From NCBI GenBank assembly GCA_002393555.1, contig DGSP01000019.1:1-32385 (forward strand): DNA of 32,385 nucleotides. Direction: 5' to 3'. Position numbers and translations under genes: made by a program. Positions 30,732 to 32,385 of this stretch are shown piece after piece (the stretch's first letter is position 1; the number at the start of each line of letters is the position of its first letter). The DNA comes from Prevotellaceae bacterium UBA4359. GTDB lineage: Bacteria > Bacteroidota > Bacteroidia > Bacteroidales > Bacteroidaceae. The notes under the pieces are model-generated. The model saw nothing but the letters and a program-made list of their open reading frames with translations, was not told the DNA's origin and did not search any database.

Positions 30732-30806
30732 TGGTAGCCCATAGCAGAGTCGAACTGCTCTTTAGAGAATGAAAATCTCTCGTCCTAACCGATAGACGAA
30801 TGGGCC
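30732..30806 (-). tRNA. tRNA-Glu (anticodon TTC)
   Basis: The minus strand folds into a full cloverleaf: acceptor GGCCCAT with ATGGGCT (one G-U pair), D arm, anticodon stem AGAGA / TCTCT with loop TTTTCAT giving anticodon TTC (plus 30771-30773), and T arm AGCAG-TTCGACT-CTGCT. The discriminator is A, and CCA is encoded in the DNA (plus 30732-30734). A consensus promoter lies 31 bases upstream and a terminator immediately follows. Confidence 0.97.
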
Positions 30807-30836
30807 AACCTAAAAGCAAATTTTCATTTGCGAGTG

Positions 30837-30868
30837 CAAAGGTACGCACTTTTTCCCGAACTGCCAAA
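30837..30868 (-). promoter_or_regulatory. consensus promoter for tRNA-Glu and probably rpsT
   Basis: On the minus strand TTTG (plus 30865-30868) is followed after exactly 20 bases by TACCTTTG (plus 30837-30844), a full match to the Bacteroidota consensus. It is the best promoter in the window and points at the tRNA, 31 bases away. Confidence 0.8.
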
Positions 30869-31006
30869 ACTTTTCGCCACTTTTTTCGCTTCCTCATTAA
30901 AAAAACTCGTACAAGAACCATCTCTTTCTTATGGGTCGATGTAAAAATGACTGTCCTCCCTGCAAAAAGGAGGTTGGAAGCCTTTTGACTAAAGTGCGTA
31001 GGAGTG

Positions 31007-31117
31007 CTATTTCACAAGTATTTTCTTCATGCCTCCATCCTTCAGGTGGACAATGTTGATGCCCTTCTGTGGCTGAGCAAAACGAGTAAAAACCCACCCC
31101 AACAGCGTGAGTATCCA
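31007..31117 (-). pseudogene. decayed gene fragment encoding a T9SS-type C-terminal tail
   Basis: In one minus-strand frame the last 36 codons before a stop read WILTLLGWVFTRFAQPQK, then GINIVHLKDGG, then MKKILVK. This is the pattern of Bacteroidota sorting tails (a turn, PxKGINIV, and a basic end KKILVK); the GH128-like protein in this window ends similarly. Upstream the frame closes within about 30 codons and has no plausible start, so only the end of a former secreted-protein gene seems to remain. The rest of 30869-31245 shows no gene. Confidence 0.6.
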
Positions 31118-31245
31118 AGCCTTACTCTCTTGTGTGTTCTTTTGATTTGGCGGATTAGGAAAGAACAAGATTCTAAGCAGACGCTTCTTCTTAATATGTC
31201 TTTATGTCAGTTTTGTTACATAGGCAATGGATTCAGATTAGGTTG

Positions 31246-31557
31246 TTATTCTACATCATTGATAAGTTTCTGGGGTTCTCGTCGAGTGTCCCAAAAGGCT
31301 GCTACTTCTATGTAATCTTCGTACATCCGATAGACAATTTTGTTCAGACGATTCACTATCAGACTGCGATATGTTGAAGGACGGTCGGAAAGAAGTGGTT
31401 CTACTGCTCCAATGTTCGGATTGGCTGATAATAGTGCATTTGCCTCATAGACTGCGTTCAGAAAGTGACGCCTTTCTTTTTGCCCGAAGCATCGCTGTAT
31501 GTAAAAAGCCGTTTGGGTCAGTTGTTCTTCTGCCTGATATGTCCACTTTACCTTCAT
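31246..31557 (-). CDS. RelE/ParE-family type II toxin
   Basis: A 103-residue protein with the ParE/RelE pattern: WTYQAEEQLTQTAFYI at the start, an N-terminal helical pair, and the C-terminal strands YRSLIVNRLNKIVYRMYED and IEVAAFWDTRREP. The final FWDTRR-P element is typical of Bacteroidota ParE-like toxins. ParE proteins poison gyrase and RelE proteins cut mRNA; which applies here is not shown. The start overlaps the stop of the upstream small gene by 4 bases (ATGA), the usual coupling of antitoxin then toxin. It lies two genes from gyrB in this window, which is likely coincidence. Confidence 0.85.
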   Translation of the reverse strand: MKVKWTYQAEEQLTQTAFYIQRCFGQKERRHFLNAVYEANALLSANPNIGAVEPLLSDRPSTYRSLIVNRLNKIVYRMYEDYIEVAAFWDTRREPQKLINDVE

Positions 31558-31802
31558 ACGGCTTCCCGAAATGTTGCATCGAGTCGCTGAAACATGTCTT
31601 CGCTCTCAGACACTTCTCCATTGACAGACTGTCTCTCCGACTCATCAATCATGGCGTTAATCTCCGTCATAGTGTAAGGTGGCAGATTCTCCCAATTGCT
31701 TTGTGCATACGCCGTCAGTTCTGCTCCCAACCATTGTATGTCGCTGGGAGTGAGTGCTTCGTAAATGTAGTTGCGTAAGGTCGTTAATGCCGTCTTTTCC
31801 AT
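31554..31802 (-). CDS. putative antitoxin of the ParE-type module
   Basis: An 82-residue acidic protein directly upstream of the toxin, identified by position, size and overlap rather than by a family I recognise. The N-terminal half (MEKTALTTLRNYIYEALTPS and DIQWLGAELTAYAQ) is helical. The second half has MTEINAMIDESERQ and an acidic, probably disordered tail (ESEDMFQRLD) suited to wrapping the toxin. No ribbon-helix-helix or helix-turn-helix motif is obvious, so whether it binds its own promoter is open. A TATATTTG element lies 22 bases upstream. Confidence 0.7.
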   Translation of the reverse strand: MEKTALTTLRNYIYEALTPSDIQWLGAELTAYAQSNWENLPPYTMTEINAMIDESERQSVNGEVSESEDMFQRLDATFREAV

Positions 31803-31823
31803 ATCTTTTCACTTTTTGTGATG

Positions 31824-31831
31824 CAAATATA
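31824..31831 (-). promoter_or_regulatory. -7 element of the toxin-antitoxin operon
   Basis: TATATTTG on the minus strand (plus CAAATATA) fits TAnnTTTG, 21 bases before the antitoxin ATG. No TTTG at the -33 spacing is seen. It faces the recO promoter 43 bases away, so the two divergent promoters may interfere. Confidence 0.5.
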
Positions 31832-31873
31832 AGACAAAGTTCATGAAAAAAAAAGAAAAAGCGAAATTTTTTC

Positions 31874-31881
31874 TACCTTTG
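31874..31881 (+). promoter_or_regulatory. -7 element of recO
   Basis: TACCTTTG is an exact consensus match 11 bases before the recO ATG. With a start site about 7 bases downstream, the message would have a leader of only a few bases, close to leaderless. Confidence 0.55.
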
Positions 31882-31892
31882 CGCTCAGTTTT

Positions 31893-32385
31893 ATGCAGGA
31901 AACCATTCGAGGCATAGTGCTCCGCACAGTGAAGTATGGCGACACGTCGCTCATCGTTGACCTCTTCACCCTCAGCCGTGGACGCCAGTCGTTCATGGCC
32001 TCCGTGCAACGTGCCCGGCGCACCGTGCGCAGCGTCTCCTTCTGGCAACCCCTCTCCATGGTGGAGTTTCAGTCGGAAATCCGCCCCAACATGGGCAGGC
32101 TGCCCCGTCCTTCCGACGTGCGCACATATTATAATTATGTGGATATCCCCTTTTCGCCCGTCAAATCCACCCTCGCCCTCTTCCTGGCCGAGTTCCTTTC
32201 TGCCGCCCTGCGCGAGGAGAAAGAGAACGAGCCGCTCTACCGCTATGTCGAGTCCTCCCTCCAGTGGCTCGACCTCGCCCCCTCCCCAGCCTCCATCGCC
32301 AACTTCCACCTCGCCTTCCTCATGCACCTGAGCCGCTTCATCGGCATATACCCCAACTTGAGCCTCCCCCTGCCCCCTCCCAAGG
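31893..32385 (+). CDS. recO: DNA repair protein RecO, 5' part (cut by the window edge)
   Basis: The first 164 codons of RecO, which loads RecA on gapped DNA with RecR and anneals SSB-coated strands. The start MQETIRGIVLRTVKYGDTSL and the following LIVDLFTLSRGRQSFMASVQ are the RecO N-terminal OB-fold. Then come the central helical domain segments STLALFLAEFLSAALREE and HLAFLMHLSRFIGIYPNL. A zinc or C-terminal part would follow beyond the edge. After the conserved GIYPNL the frame reads SLPLPPPK, which is not RecO-like: the DNA there (32362-32385) matches the arm of the palindromic element in priA. The gene diverges from the toxin-antitoxin operon. Confidence 0.9.
   Translation, partial: MQETIRGIVLRTVKYGDTSLIVDLFTLSRGRQSFMASVQRARRTVRSVSFWQPLSMVEFQSEIRPNMGRLPRPSDVRTYYNYVDIPFSPVKSTLALFLAEFLSAALREEKENEPLYRYVESSLQWLDLAPSPASIANFHLAFLMHLSRFIGIYPNLSLPLPPPK
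32362..32385. repeat. start of a second copy of the priA-type palindromic element, in recO
   Basis: GCCTCCCCC, one mismatch, GCCCCCTCC, then a mismatch and AA: about 20 of 24 positions match the arm at 9086 onward. It begins right after the conserved GIYPNL codons of recO and runs to the window edge, so the full element cannot be seen. The reading frame through it differs from that in priA. Confidence 0.6.

Noticed and set aside
31004..31315. Plus-strand open frame of 103 codons opposite the sorting-tail fragment
   Set aside because: It overlaps the end of the toxin gene on the other strand, has no recognisable motif, and no promoter precedes it.

Overview
The window looks like chromosome from a Bacteroidota, order Bacteroidales, most likely a Prevotella-type organism. 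The evidence is convergent. Recognisable promoters carry the Bacteroidota sigma signature (TAnnTTTG at -7, sometimes TTTG near -33). Shine-Dalgarno sequences are mostly absent. Secreted proteins end in type IX secretion (T9SS)-like C-terminal tails. The order gyrB / rpsT / tRNA-Glu and a complete dcw cluster without murF or ddl are also consistent. The genus assignment is inference.

Layout. Positions 182-3743 (minus) hold a tightly packed etfB-etfA-acyl-CoA dehydrogenase operon that feeds electrons from an acyl-CoA into an electron-transfer flavoprotein, closed by a hairpin terminator. Next come a large secreted GH128-like glycoside hydrolase (3965-7327), the primosomal helicase gene priA (7432-9540) and a small outer-membrane beta-barrel protein (9603-10250), all on minus. 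A 723-base divergent intergenic region carries a 24-bp-period palindrome array and, just before mraZ, what looks like a MraZ operator.

Positions 10974-27864 (plus) hold the division and cell-wall cluster mraZ-rsmH-ftsL-ftsI-murE-mraY-murD-ftsW-murG-murC-ftsQ-ftsA-ftsZ. It supplies the cytoplasmic steps of peptidoglycan precursor synthesis (MurE, MurD, MurC), the lipid steps (MraY, MurG), septal polymerisation and crosslinking (FtsW, FtsI) and the divisome scaffold (FtsL, FtsQ, FtsA, FtsZ). Several spacers contain short tandem repeats or internal promoters. A bidirectional terminator separates ftsZ from gyrB (minus), followed by rpsT and tRNA-Glu(TTC) under one good promoter, a decayed T9SS-tail gene fragment, a ParE-type toxin-antitoxin pair (minus), and the 5' part of recO (plus), cut by the window edge.

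The most unusual signal is a GC-rich palindromic element of about 111 bp sitting in frame inside priA, exactly where the winged-helix domain should be. A second short in-frame insertion lies right after a zinc-ligand pair of the same protein, and what looks like the start of another copy of the 111-bp element lies inside recO at the right-hand edge. The second tier is two intergenic arrays of operator-like palindromes with 24-bp and 22-bp periods, and 10-bp-phased TGGGG repeats before mraZ.
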